NCBI GenBank assembly: GCA_964396715.1 | Contig: CAYNFQ010000007.1 | Coordinates: forward strand, 1 to 51,179 | Direction of reading: 5' to 3' | Length of the DNA stretch: 51,179 bases | Source: CAYNFQ01 sp964396715 | GTDB lineage: Bacteria; Patescibacteriota; Microgenomatia; Daviesbacterales; UBA10151 | Shown: piece after piece, positions 16,418 through 24,785 of the stretch | Numbering within the stretch: the stretch's first letter is position 1 | Layout of the letters: each line of letters starts with the position of its first letter | Position numbers and translations under genes: made by a program | The notes under the pieces: model-generated | Told to the model about the DNA's origin: nothing | Database searches by the model: none | The model's input: the letters and a program-made list of their open reading frames with translations, nothing else

Positions 16418-16697
16418 TTTTTCACCCATTGCTTTAATTTTTGCCTTTTCCACCCTGAATGAATCACTGATAGAATATCTTTTTGGCAGTGTGCAATTTT
16501 TAAGGCCGTATCTTCCTCTGTTGGCGCTCTCAACAGCCACATTTTTGACTTTTACATACAGGGTTAACATTTTCAGCTCCCTTTTGGGAGTAGAGAGCGG
16601 AATCCCTTTTTTGGATTATTTACTGTCTGGTTTTATCATCTCCAGAGGCTCAAACTTTGTTAATGATTTTGTCAGAAGAGTGTTAGGAAGTAAATAG
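16404..16697 (+). CDS. Small holin-like membrane protein
   Basis: 97 aa with two to three hydrophobic segments (about 5-20, 32-52, 65-80). The later part, SGIPFLDYLLSGFIISRGSNF then VNDF, resembles small phage holin-type proteins with a conserved RG(A/S)N motif. It overlaps the amidase reading frame by 14 nt in a different frame, the classic endolysin-holin pairing. No other phage genes are near, so it may be a domesticated export or lysis pore. Assignment rests on pattern and context only. Confidence 0.55.
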   Translation: MDQFNFSPIALIFAFSTLNESLIEYLFGSVQFLRPYLPLLALSTATFLTFTYRVNIFSSLLGVESGIPFLDYLLSGFIISRGSNFVNDFVRRVLGSK

Positions 16698-16721
16698 TTT
16701 ATAAGTTAATAAAGTTAAAAG

Positions 16722-16742
16722 ACTCTGTATAAATTACAGAGT
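16722..16742 (-). terminator. Hairpin terminator between convergent genes
   Basis: ACTCTGTA TAAAT TACAGAGT is an 8-bp perfect stem. On the minus strand it is followed by CTTTTAACTTTATT, so it fits the end of the TrpR-like gene transcript and may also slow the plus-strand amidase transcript. Confidence 0.5.
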
Positions 16743-16767
16743 GATTCTATTAAGTGCTACCATTCAC

Positions 16768-16789
16768 TATGATACACTAGAGTATCATA
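16768..16789. promoter_or_regulatory. Second copy of the TrpR-like operator palindrome, at the gene's 3' end
   Basis: The 22-mer 16768-16789 starts TATGATACACT and ends AGAGTATCATA: a palindrome with one mismatch per arm, matching the copy upstream of the same gene and the copy inside murC (27191-27212). It contains the stop codon of the repressor gene. Confidence 0.55.
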
Positions 16790-17267
16790 ACTTTGTCCAT
16801 TTAGATTTTTTGACACTAGAAACTTTTTTGTGATGACGGACAACTTTAGCAACACCCATTGCCCCAAGCGTGACTAAATCCCCTGCCATTCTTCCCATTC
16901 CTGGCGGTTGAGAGAAAATACTTCTCTTACCCTCTAATTTATCCTGGCGGCTCTTATCAATTTTTTCTAATTTTTGTAGGATTTGTATTAGTCCATCCTC
17001 TCCGTAATTTAATTTGTTGTTCACATGGGAAATAGTCTGAACAGTTACCCTGACATAATTTCTGATATCATCGTACTTGTATCCCTTAGCTAACATATCA
17101 GCAATCTGTAACCTTTTAGCTATCATCCTAACCTCAGTTGGTGTAAGTAAATCTTTTAAGAAAGATATTGCTTCTGATCTGTCCTCTATTAAGGTAATGG
17201 CATCCCAAAATCTGTGGATAAAAACAGCAAGTTTCTTGGGATCTGTATAAATGGAAAATCTGGGCAT
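16785..17267 (-). CDS. TrpR-like transcriptional repressor (YerC/YecD type)
   Basis: 160 aa. The Trp-repressor superfamily domain occupies about 10-98: LLTPTEVRMIAKRLQIADML, then KGYKYDDIRNYVRVTVQTIS as the helix-turn-helix. The C-terminal 60 residues are basic and disordered-looking (VRHHKKVSSVKKSKWTKL) and are absent from TrpR itself, perhaps adding DNA contacts. Its promoter (-35 TTGTTT, -10 TATCAT, ATG 7 nt later) is filled by a 26-bp perfect palindrome, strongly suggesting autorepression. Ligand unknown; no tryptophan genes are nearby. Confidence 0.8.
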   Translation of the reverse strand: MPRFSIYTDPKKLAVFIHRFWDAITLIEDRSEAISFLKDLLTPTEVRMIAKRLQIADMLAKGYKYDDIRNYVRVTVQTISHVNNKLNYGEDGLIQILQKLEKIDKSRQDKLEGKRSIFSQPPGMGRMAGDLVTLGAMGVAKVVRHHKKVSSVKKSKWTKL

Positions 17268-17271
17268 AAAT

Positions 17272-17303
17272 ACTATGATAGACTAGTCTATCATAGTAAA
17301 CAA
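17272..17303 (-). promoter_or_regulatory. Promoter with 26-bp perfect palindromic operator
   Basis: 17272-17297 is a perfect palindrome with half-site ACTATGATAGACT. On the minus strand it spans the whole 17-nt spacer and the -10 box TATCAT (17275-17280), directly abutting -35 TTGTTT (17298-17303). A bound repressor would block RNA polymerase. The central CTAG recalls the E. coli trp operator core. Confidence 0.7.
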
Positions 17304-17563
17304 GAAGTGGAATTCGTTTGCATCAGACTTCGTTGTACAAGCGATATCATTGCATAATTTGCCCTGATAAATTTTGTATATGAAGTGCAAGTGTAGGTTT
17401 ATTCTCCTCGCCAAGGATTGATGCTTCACACTCAAGATTTAATGAGTTCACGACTTCGTCTATAGTTATCTATATAGTTAACAACTTTTAATGATTCAGG
17501 TTGCATGTAACAAAGAATTATACTTGGACGCTACAGGCTTTGCAAATTTCGATCATACAGAAT

Positions 17564-17773
17564 CTACACTGGTTTTCCTGCCAGGCCGTAGGTTAGGAGG
17601 TCTCGGAGGAAACCTATTGCTTGATATGGCCAACTTAAAATAACAGAATAAAAGCCCGGGGATAAAAAGGATAAGGGCGGCCATTTGTAATAAATTGCAA
17701 ATAAAATGGTAAATATCAATCCGATCATAAAATAGCCGATTGCTATATTGGAAAGCAGTCTTGTCTTATTCAT
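17564..17773 (-). CDS. Small two-helix membrane protein downstream of gyrA
   Basis: 69 aa with one clear membrane segment near 9-29 (IAIGYFMIGLIFTILFAIYY) and a second, weaker one near 37-62. It starts 3 nt after the gyrA stop and is probably co-transcribed. No family is recognised. Between it and the repressor promoter, 17304-17563 has no convincing gene; short minus-strand frames there are broken by stops. Confidence 0.5.
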   Translation of the reverse strand: MNKTRLLSNIAIGYFMIGLIFTILFAIYYKWPPLSFLSPGFYSVILSWPYQAIGFLRDLLTYGLAGKPV

Positions 17774-17776
17774 AAA

Positions 17777-20239
17777 TTAATCACCGTTTTTGGCATCTTT
17801 AGTTTTTTCCCTGGAGGAAACAACTGTGGCAGCTGCCACTTTTTCACCCGGCCGAACTCTCATCAAAATCACACCTTGAGTTTGTCTTTGCAGTGTCGGG
17901 ACTTCCTTGAGGCCCATTTTAATAAGCTGACCCTTACTGGAAGTTAAAACCAAAGTATCCATACTTTTGTCAACCACTTTGGCTGTGACAATCTTGCCTG
18001 TTTTGGGGGTGACCTGGGCTGCTTTTACTCCCTGGCCTCCCCTGCCCTGCTTGTTCCAGCCGGTGGTAGCGGTTTTTTTGCCCAGGCCATTTTCCATCAC
18101 CACCAAAAGCTCCCCCTCTTTTTTGCCTATGATATTTAAGGATACTACCTCATCACCTTTGCCTAACCTAATACCCCTTACTCCCGAGGTATCCCTGTGT
18201 GTGGGTTTTACCCCTCTTTCAGAAAACCTGATGGATTTTCCTTCGTATGACACCATAATGACATCATTCTCACCAGTGGTGGGTGCAACCCAGCCCAACA
18301 CATCCCCGCTATCCAATTTGATGGCAACCAGGCCGTTTTTGCGGATATTGGCGTATTCATCTATGGCTGTTTTTTTGACAGTACCTTTTGAGGTGCACAT
18401 AAAGAAGTATTTGGCCTCAGACTCTTTCTCCCTCCTGGTTAAAACAGCAGTCACTTTTTCTCCCTGTTCCACATTTATCAGATTCACAATAGCTTGACCT
18501 TTGGCTGCTCTTTGAGTTTCCGGAATATCCCAGACCTTGATTTGAAAAACTCTGCCAATACTTGTGAAAAATAAAATACTGTCATGAGTTTGGGTGTAGA
18601 AAATATGAGACACAGCATCTGTTTCTTTAGTAGATATACCCATCACTCCCTTACCGCCTCTTTGTTGAGTTCTAAAAGACATCGGTGATTGTCTTTTGAC
18701 ATAACCGCCTTCAGTGATAGTGACAATTGTCACCTCATTAGGCACCAAATCCGCCTCGTTAAACTCTCCTATTTTTTGTTTATAAACCCTGGTCCTGCGC
18801 TCATCTGTATATCTTTCTTTAATTTTTGTCAGTTCATCTTTGATCACTTTCAGAATTTTTTCAGGGTGGGAGAGCAAATCTTCCAAATAAGCAATCAGCT
18901 CTTTAACCATTTTTAACTCTTCCTCAATTTTTAACCTTTCTAAAGCTGCCAAACGCCGCAGTTGCATATCCAAAATAGCAATTGCCTGCAGTTCAGACAG
19001 CTTAAAACGAGCCATCAAATTCTTTTTAGCCTGGTCCGAATCCCGACTCTTTTTAATGGTGTCTATTACCGCATCTATATTGGAAACAGCAATCATCAGG
19101 CCTTCCAGAATATGAGCTCTGGCTTTTGCCTCGCTCAGTTCAAATTCGGATTTTCTCCTGACGATTGTTTGTCTGTGTTTGATGAATTCTTCCAAAATAT
19201 GTTTTAAAGTCAAAAGATGCGGCACTCCATCCACCAAACCCACTAAATTAACATTGAAAACAGACTGCATGGCGGTATATTTGTAAAGCGAGTTTAAAAG
19301 TGCCTGGGGTTTGGCATCTCTTTTTAGGTCAAAAACAATTCTCACCATTTGTTTTCTGTCTGATTCATCCCGCAAATCGGCAATTCCTTCCAGTTTTTTA
19401 TCTTTAACTAAATCTGCAATTCTGGCAATCAGAGTGGATTTATTAACCTGATAAGGCAGTTCTGAAACAATAATTTGCATCTTACCCGCCGGAGTTTCAT
19501 CAATCTCTGCTTTTGCCCTCATGACAATTCGCCCCTTTCCGGTTCCATACGCTGCCAAAATTTCACTCTGATCATAGATGGATCCACCGGTTGGAAAATC
19601 CGGGCCTTTGACAAATTGGATGAGGTCTTCAACAGTGGCATCTGGATGTTCAATGATATAAATGAGCGCATCACAAACCTCCCCTAAATTATGGGGAGGA
19701 ATTTGAGTGGCCATGCCCACTGCAATACCTGATGCTCCATTTAACAACAGGTTTGGTATAACAGAGGGTAGCACCACTGGTTCTTGTATGGTACCTGAAT
19801 AGTTATCAACAAAATCTACAGTGTTTTTATTAATATCCCGCAGTAGTTCTTCTGAAATGGCAGAAAGCCTTGCCTCTGTATACCTCATGGCAGCAGGTGA
19901 GTCTCCGTCAATTGATCCAAAGTTTCCCTGTCCGTCTATCAGCATATATCTCATGGAAAAATTTTGGGCCATCCTGACCATGGCCTCATAAACCGGAGCA
20001 TCTCCGTGTGGATGCAGATTTTTCAAAACTTCCCCCACCACTGCGGCAGATTTTTGGTAACGGCTGGTGTGATGTAAACCCTGCTGATGCATGGCAAAAA
20101 TAATTCTTCGCTGAACCGGTTTTAAGCCGTCTTTAACATCAGGAAGTGCTCGAGAAACTATCACGCTCATGGCATAATCAAGGTATGACCTTTGCATTTC
20201 TTCAATAATTGGGGCTGGTTGTATTTTGCCGATGTTCAT
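17777..20239 (-). CDS. gyrA: DNA gyrase subunit A
   Basis: Breaks and rejoins DNA to introduce negative supercoils with GyrB. 820 aa; winged-helix catalytic domain with active tyrosine Y120 in AAMRYTEARLS. The C-terminal beta-pinwheel carries a near-canonical GyrA box (QQRGGKG at about 533), favouring gyrase over topoisomerase IV. The quinolone-determining segment reads HPHGDAPVYEAMVRM: alanine stands where E. coli has Ser83 and glutamate where it has Asp87, which predicts low intrinsic fluoroquinolone susceptibility. gyrB lies 10 kb away on the same strand, not adjacent. Confidence 0.97.
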   Translation of the reverse strand: MNIGKIQPAPIIEEMQRSYLDYAMSVIVSRALPDVKDGLKPVQRRIIFAMHQQGLHHTSRYQKSAAVVGEVLKNLHPHGDAPVYEAMVRMAQNFSMRYMLIDGQGNFGSIDGDSPAAMRYTEARLSAISEELLRDINKNTVDFVDNYSGTIQEPVVLPSVIPNLLLNGASGIAVGMATQIPPHNLGEVCDALIYIIEHPDATVEDLIQFVKGPDFPTGGSIYDQSEILAAYGTGKGRIVMRAKAEIDETPAGKMQIIVSELPYQVNKSTLIARIADLVKDKKLEGIADLRDESDRKQMVRIVFDLKRDAKPQALLNSLYKYTAMQSVFNVNLVGLVDGVPHLLTLKHILEEFIKHRQTIVRRKSEFELSEAKARAHILEGLMIAVSNIDAVIDTIKKSRDSDQAKKNLMARFKLSELQAIAILDMQLRRLAALERLKIEEELKMVKELIAYLEDLLSHPEKILKVIKDELTKIKERYTDERRTRVYKQKIGEFNEADLVPNEVTIVTITEGGYVKRQSPMSFRTQQRGGKGVMGISTKETDAVSHIFYTQTHDSILFFTSIGRVFQIKVWDIPETQRAAKGQAIVNLINVEQGEKVTAVLTRREKESEAKYFFMCTSKGTVKKTAIDEYANIRKNGLVAIKLDSGDVLGWVAPTTGENDVIMVSYEGKSIRFSERGVKPTHRDTSGVRGIRLGKGDEVVSLNIIGKKEGELLVVMENGLGKKTATTGWNKQGRGGQGVKAAQVTPKTGKIVTAKVVDKSMDTLVLTSSKGQLIKMGLKEVPTLQRQTQGVILMRVRPGEKVAAATVVSSREKTKDAKNGD

Positions 20240-20330
20240 TTTGGACGATTCTGCCTACCCTTTTCATTTGATGGACTAATTCTATTGAATCATCCATCAC
20301 ATATCTCTATCTCGATATCTTAGATTTAAC

Positions 20331-20362
20331 AGAAAAAAATACAAAAAAGAGCTTGAAGCTCT
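20331..20362 (-). terminator. Intrinsic terminator after def
   Basis: On the minus strand AGAGCTTCAAGCTCT (20348-20362, 7-bp stem) is followed by TTTTTTGTATTTTTTT. It ends the alr-ddl-def transcript 18 bp after the def stop, so gyrA needs its own promoter in 20240-20330. Confidence 0.8.
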
Positions 20363-20380
20363 ACTTAAATTATACCTTTT

Positions 20381-21085
20381 TTAAGCTGTCTTAAGCAAGG
20401 GGTTTTTGAGGCTTTGCCACTTTTCAAATGAACATTTTTTACTCCAGTTTTTCCAGGCTTGTTTATCTCTATACAACTGAAATTCTTTTTTTAGGACCCA
20501 GTGCAGATGATCCGGGTTTTTGATTAAATCAGGAAACACTTTTCCATTTAAGTGATCAATTTCATGCTGAAAAATTCTGGCCACATATCCGCTATATTTC
20601 TCTTCCCGTATGTTCAGGTGTAACCTTGGTTGAGGTGCAACCTGAACAAAGGCTCGGATTTTAATGGAAACAGGTCTGGAAACTATTCCACAAACTCTAC
20701 CTGTTGAATAACAACCTTCATACCACTCCTCCTTTTCTTTGGATTTCCAGATAATTTCTGGATTAATATATACTTTTAAATCCCCAACCTTGCCTCGCCC
20801 GCCACGCAAGCCGAGCTTGCGAGGTGTTGCGGGCAGGCCTTTTCCATCAGCTTTTACATCTACCAAAATTATCCTTTTTAAAATCCTAATCTGCGGCGCA
20901 GCCAGCCCTACCATAATGGGTCTTTTCTTATTCGCAGAAGAACTTTGTTCATTTTTTTGTTGTCCATGAGCCACAGTCAGCATGGTTTCTACAATTTCTC
21001 TGGTGTCGGATGAATTAATTTTATTTTTGGGAATTTTCTTAGCTACTTTTGTCAGAATTGGATCGTTTAGTGGAACAAATTTCAT
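20381..21085 (-). CDS. def: Peptide deformylase with a palindrome-encoded insertion
   Basis: Removes the formyl group from nascent N-termini. The three motifs are present: GLAAPQ at 60-65, EGCYS at 123-127 (metal ligand C125, with Tyr in place of the usual Leu) and QHEIDHL with HEIDH at 174-178. Residues about 83-101 (GLPATPRKLGLRGGRGKVG) are an extra loop encoded by a GC-rich cruciform-forming sequence (20791-20838). At 234 aa it is longer than typical 150-190 aa enzymes. It is the last gene of an alr-ddl-def operon with 4-nt overlaps. Confidence 0.93.
   Translation of the reverse strand: MKFVPLNDPILTKVAKKIPKNKINSSDTREIVETMLTVAHGQQKNEQSSSANKKRPIMVGLAAPQIRILKRIILVDVKADGKGLPATPRKLGLRGGRGKVGDLKVYINPEIIWKSKEKEEWYEGCYSTGRVCGIVSRPVSIKIRAFVQVAPQPRLHLNIREEKYSGYVARIFQHEIDHLNGKVFPDLIKNPDHLHWVLKKEFQLYRDKQAWKNWSKKCSFEKWQSLKNPLLKTA
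20791..20838. repeat. GC-rich nested palindrome inserted in def
   Basis: The outer arms GCCTcGCCCGC / GCGGGCAGGC and inner arms ACGCAAGC-cga-GCTTGCG form a nested hairpin. The segment keeps the def reading frame and encodes a Gly/Arg-rich loop not expected in the family. Confidence 0.75.
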
Positions 21086-21972
21086 TGGGATGCTATCTTG
21101 ATCATTTTATCTAAAAGTTTTGGGAAAGAGATTCCTATGGCTTGGGCTGCTTTAGGAAAAAGTGATGAGGCGGTTAAGCCAGGAATAGTGTTTACCTCTA
21201 AAACATAAGACTTCCCATTGGCGATGATAAAATCTATTCGGCAGTAGTGACCCAAGTTTAACGTTTTGTGAATTCTTTCTGCCATCTTTTGCACTTTTTT
21301 CTGGATATTTTTTGGAACCGATGGGGCAAAAGGAATCTCTTTTGTTTTACCCCAGTATTTATTTTGATAATCAAACCATTCACCCTCCGGTGGAACTATC
21401 TCTATGACGGGTAAGGTTTTATTATTCAGTATTCCCACAGTTATTTCTACTCCCGGAAGATATTTTTCCACAAACAAGGGGAAATTTAATCTAAACAGCT
21501 TATTAACCAAATATCCTTTTACATCCTCTTTTGATTTTAAAATCACTACTTCTCTGGATGATCCCCCGCTGGAGCTTTTTAAAACAGAAGGAAAGCCAAA
21601 ATTTAAAATATCTTTTTTGGATTTAATTTTTCTCCAAGACGGAGTGGGGATATTGTTTTGGTTACACCAAGTTTTAAAGGGTATTTTATACCAGCCCTTT
21701 TTATAACCCCTCCAGTCCCCGCCCACAAATGGTTTACCTAATTTTTCCAAGAGTTTTTGTAAGGATCCACCCTCTCCTTCTTCTCCATGAATTACGGGAA
21801 AAATCACATCAAAACTGTTGGCAAGTTTCTTAAGCTGCGGATATCCTTTTTTGAAATCAAATAATTTAACTTTATGTCCTGCTTCTTCCAAACCCTTTTT
21901 AACCTGTTTTGCAGACATAAAAGAGATTCTTCTTTCAGATGATGTTCCTCCGGTTATAATGAAGACTTTCAT
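21082..21972 (-). CDS. ddl: D-alanine--D-alanine ligase
   Basis: ATP-grasp enzyme that joins two D-alanines for the peptidoglycan stem. Family signatures: ITGGTSSERRISFMSA at the N-terminus, VIHGEEGEGGSLQ near 60-72, SSSGGSSREVV in the ATP-binding region, YCRIDFI, and EVNTIPGLTASSLFPKAA near 262-279. At 296 aa it matches DdlB length. It overlaps alr upstream and def downstream by 4 nt each, so D-Ala production and ligation are coupled. Confidence 0.95.
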   Translation of the reverse strand: MKVFIITGGTSSERRISFMSAKQVKKGLEEAGHKVKLFDFKKGYPQLKKLANSFDVIFPVIHGEEGEGGSLQKLLEKLGKPFVGGDWRGYKKGWYKIPFKTWCNQNNIPTPSWRKIKSKKDILNFGFPSVLKSSSGGSSREVVILKSKEDVKGYLVNKLFRLNFPLFVEKYLPGVEITVGILNNKTLPVIEIVPPEGEWFDYQNKYWGKTKEIPFAPSVPKNIQKKVQKMAERIHKTLNLGHYCRIDFIIANGKSYVLEVNTIPGLTASSLFPKAAQAIGISFPKLLDKMIKIASQ

Positions 21973-23102
21973 ACAATAATTCTTTTAGTTGAGGCAGCTA
22001 GATGGATAAGTATATCATAGGGAATGGTTTTACAGAGTCTAGCAACATTTTCAATTGAATTAGGATCTGTTCGATTATTCGAATAAACGAAAACTTCGCC
22101 ACCAATCTTGGGATTGGGTATTTTGCTTATATCAACTGTTGTGATATTCATGCTGACTCTGCCAACAATTTTGCATGGTAGCCCATCAACAGTAACCCAG
22201 CCTTTGTTAGATAATCTCCTGTCCACCCCGTCATAATATCCAAGGGGCAACACTCCGAAAGTCATGGGTTCTTTGGCAGTGAATGTTCCGCTGTACCCTA
22301 TCCTATCCCCCTTCTTTAAATTCCTAATCTGGATAATTTTGCTTTTAAAAGTAAGTATTGGTTTTAAATTTGGATCATGAGAAATTCCATATAATGCCAA
22401 TCCCACTCTGGCTAAATTACCCACACCAGGTGTGTCGTAGGTAGACACATAAGGAATATTAAGATGCCCGTCAGAATTGGTAAGGTGAGTCCATCTTGGA
22501 TTGATTCTATTCTTTTTACAAATCTCCAAAGCCCTTTTAAAATTTTTAATTTGCATTCTGTTTAAAAGATCTTTTGGATTATCAGCTGAAGCAAGGTGTG
22601 ACATTAATCCTTTGATTTTAATATTTGGTAATTTTTTAATTTCTTCTAAAAAATGTGGTAGCTCATTCATAGGTATCCCCTCCCTGTTCATTCCAGTGTC
22701 CACAAAAATATGGATTCCACAATTTGGCTGATATTTATTTAAAACTTGGCCAGTTTCCAAATCAAAAACCGCAAAAGAAAAAGGCAGTTTCTTGACCTTA
22801 AAATTTTGAGGATCTGTATATCCCATGACTAAAATTGGAGTTTTTATTTTTGCCTTTTGCAACTCATAAGCCTCGTACAAAGAATCCACACAAAAAAATG
22901 GAGCCTCAAGATGATCTAGAATGTTTGCCACCTCAACTATCCCATGACCATAGCCGTTACTTTTTATAACTGGAGCAACCTTAATTTTTTTGTTAAGAGA
23001 AGATAAATACTTATAGTTATATAACAGATCATTTCTTGAAATTTCTATTGTATTTAGAGTCCTGTACCCTTTTCTAAAAATCCCAAGAATTTTTTTAAAC
23101 AT
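21969..23102 (-). CDS. alr: Alanine racemase
   Basis: PLP enzyme converting L- to D-alanine for cell-wall synthesis. The PLP lysine is K47 (PVIKSNGYGHG); the catalytic tyrosine of the second base is Y270 (IGYSGTFTAKEP). RVGLALYGIS and GRVSMNITTVDIS are family motifs. The first ~14 residues (MFKKILGIFRKGYR) precede the canonical start of the fold. A TATAAT lies at 23120-23125 on the minus strand, 17 nt before the ATG. It heads the alr-ddl-def operon. Confidence 0.95.
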   Translation of the reverse strand: MFKKILGIFRKGYRTLNTIEISRNDLLYNYKYLSSLNKKIKVAPVIKSNGYGHGIVEVANILDHLEAPFFCVDSLYEAYELQKAKIKTPILVMGYTDPQNFKVKKLPFSFAVFDLETGQVLNKYQPNCGIHIFVDTGMNREGIPMNELPHFLEEIKKLPNIKIKGLMSHLASADNPKDLLNRMQIKNFKRALEICKKNRINPRWTHLTNSDGHLNIPYVSTYDTPGVGNLARVGLALYGISHDPNLKPILTFKSKIIQIRNLKKGDRIGYSGTFTAKEPMTFGVLPLGYYDGVDRRLSNKGWVTVDGLPCKIVGRVSMNITTVDISKIPNPKIGGEVFVYSNNRTDPNSIENVARLCKTIPYDILIHLAASTKRIIV

Positions 23103-23167
23103 AGATAGACAGGATTTTAATTATATCCAATAATCAGCAATATTTCGACTATCCAATATATTGTGGA

Positions 23168-23196
23168 TTGACTAAGGGATTTGTCTAGGTTATTGT
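23168..23196 (+). promoter_or_regulatory. Promoter of the DUF6580-like gene
   Basis: TTGACT at 23168-23173, a 17-nt spacer and TATTGT at 23191-23196. Start of transcription is expected near 23203, after the first ATG (23200) and just before the second (23206), which favours the second as the true start. Confidence 0.5.
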
Positions 23197-23205
23197 AGTA
23201 TGAAT

Positions 23206-23739
23206 ATGCAGATCGGTCTGTTGTCGGTAATTATTGTTGCGTTTGTAGTTTTATCAAGACTTATTCCACATGCTCCAAACATAGTTCCAATTGGGGCTTT
23301 AATGCTTTTTGGCGGGGTATATTTGCCCAAAAAACTTTTATGGCTCCCTCTGCTGGCCCTTTTTATCAGTGATTATTTTATCGGTTTTTATGGAACAGAT
23401 ATGTTTTATGTATACGGAAGTTTTGTTTTGGTCGGATTGATTGGTTTATGGTTGCGCTCGCACAAAAAACCAATCATGGTGATCGGTAGTACTCTTACAT
23501 CATCTATTTTGTTTTTCTTAATTACCAATTTTGGTGTCTGGGCCCCGCCAAATAATTGGTATCCCCACACATTGGATGGATTAATCCAAAGCTATACTCT
23601 GGCTCTCCCCTTTTTCAGGAATTCACTGATAGGAGATTTGGGGTATACGATACTTTTATTTGGTGGATATGAAATTGTTTATGGAATTGCTAAGAAGTAT
23701 TTACCTGAGAAGATTTTAAGAATTGCTTTCGGCTTGTAA
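23206..23739 (+). CDS. DUF6580-like integral membrane protein
   Basis: 177 aa from ATG 23206 (ATG 23200 lies upstream of the predicted transcription start). About five membrane helices. Recognisable family-like segments are PNIVPIGALMLFGGVYLPKK, LLALFISDYFIG, LITNFGVW and a final LPFFRNSLIGDLGYTILLFG. This pattern resembles the DUF6580 family, sometimes compared with substrate-binding components of vitamin (ECF) transporters. No ATPase partner is close by. Function unknown. Confidence 0.6.
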   Translation: MQIGLLSVIIVAFVVLSRLIPHAPNIVPIGALMLFGGVYLPKKLLWLPLLALFISDYFIGFYGTDMFYVYGSFVLVGLIGLWLRSHKKPIMVIGSTLTSSILFFLITNFGVWAPPNNWYPHTLDGLIQSYTLALPFFRNSLIGDLGYTILLFGGYEIVYGIAKKYLPEKILRIAFGL

Positions 23740-23751
23740 GGCCTGTTTCAG

Positions 23752-23780
23752 TTGATCCTATAGTTACTTTATGCTATGCT
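23752..23780 (+). promoter_or_regulatory. Promoter of the TraB-like gene
   Basis: TTGATC at 23752-23757, a 17-nt spacer and an extended -10, TGCTATGCT (23772-23780). The ATG at 23776 lies within the -10, so the ATG at 23788, 7 nt after it, is the likely leaderless start. Confidence 0.6.
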
Positions 23781-23787
23781 TCCTCTT

Positions 23788-24771
23788 ATGAGATACCCGG
23801 AATACTTTCGATATGATAATAGAGGTGATGATTACAAGGGGAAAATACCTCAAATACCAGTTGATTGTATTGATGAAACAGTCTGGTTTGTTTTGCGATC
23901 AATGACGGCAACTGGTTTATGGGGTGCAGGGTTTACTTTGATAACAGATGTAATTTCACCCGGTGAGCTACCAGGTTTATATAAACCACAGGATCCTATA
24001 AAAGTAAATGGAGTAGGAGTAAAATTAGTAGGCGTTGCTCATGATACAAGTAATTTTTTTGAGCATGAAGAACAGATCAGACACCAAATTGTAGATTCCC
24101 GTTTTGTTATTTTAGAATACTTCCCTTACGATTCAGGTTTGTCTCTTCCCGGCCAAAACAGGGATCAGTTTAATGTTCTAACTGCACTGAATGAGAGAAG
24201 TTTTGGTTTTTTTGCTGCTTTGGGAGGACTATGTGCAGAGTATAATAAGGATATATATGTGATAAACCCTGAAAATCCGTTTATGCAATTTTTGGAGTTT
24301 TATGCCATGTTTGGTTTATCTACAGCTCTTATTTATGGGGATGTTAAATATACCATTAATAAACTACTTAATCGCAGAGCAACTCGAAGAAATTTTTTAA
24401 AAATGCTTGGTTATGGAATTTCTGGTGCTACCTTTGCCTCTTGGTATAGCGATTTCTCAAATTACTTAAACAATTTGGATTCTCCTGATGATATTTCCTC
24501 GATGAGATGGAACTTAATAGATTTCCGTGATTTAGTTAGTGCAAAAAGAATTATCAATATAATTGATACTAATAGTTCGGAGATTGAGTCAGATCAACTA
24601 ATATCTGTTTTTCAAGGGGATATTCATACTGCTGGAGTTTTGAAATATTTACAGAACCCTGACTTGGTTGATTATAAAGACTGGGCATACCCTCATTATC
24701 AAGCAATAGCTAGTTTTACAAAGAGATACAGTTATGATAGGGTAGATAATAAATGGGTGCTAAAAAAATAA
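23788..24771 (+). CDS. Unknown protein, TraB/PrgY-like pattern with an internal Tat-like motif
   Basis: 327 aa from ATG 23788, chosen from the promoter position. VKLVGVAHDTSNF followed by a helix and RFVILEYFPYDS resembles the start of TraB/PrgY/GumN domains, and FQGDIHTAGVLKYLQNP near the C-terminus resembles their closing GDxHxxG segment. In the middle, about residues 196-212, RRATRRNFLKMLGYGISGA is an almost perfect twin-arginine export motif, unusual because it is not N-terminal. A hydrophobic segment lies near 163-175. Family assignment is tentative and the true start could be disputed. Confidence 0.45.
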   Translation: MRYPEYFRYDNRGDDYKGKIPQIPVDCIDETVWFVLRSMTATGLWGAGFTLITDVISPGELPGLYKPQDPIKVNGVGVKLVGVAHDTSNFFEHEEQIRHQIVDSRFVILEYFPYDSGLSLPGQNRDQFNVLTALNERSFGFFAALGGLCAEYNKDIYVINPENPFMQFLEFYAMFGLSTALIYGDVKYTINKLLNRRATRRNFLKMLGYGISGATFASWYSDFSNYLNNLDSPDDISSMRWNLIDFRDLVSAKRIINIIDTNSSEIESDQLISVFQGDIHTAGVLKYLQNPDLVDYKDWAYPHYQAIASFTKRYSYDRVDNKWVLKK

Positions 24772-24785
24772 ATGCCTTTGGATAG

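Noticed and set aside
17304..17563. Short minus-strand frames upstream of the TrpR-like promoter, one starting MQPESLKVVNYIDNYR
   Set aside because: Frames of about 24 and 41 codons are broken by stops and lack start signals; they could be gene remnants but nothing supports a function.
17967..18497. 176-codon plus-strand frame inside gyrA
   Set aside because: Opposite the GyrA C-terminal pinwheel, which is clearly coding.
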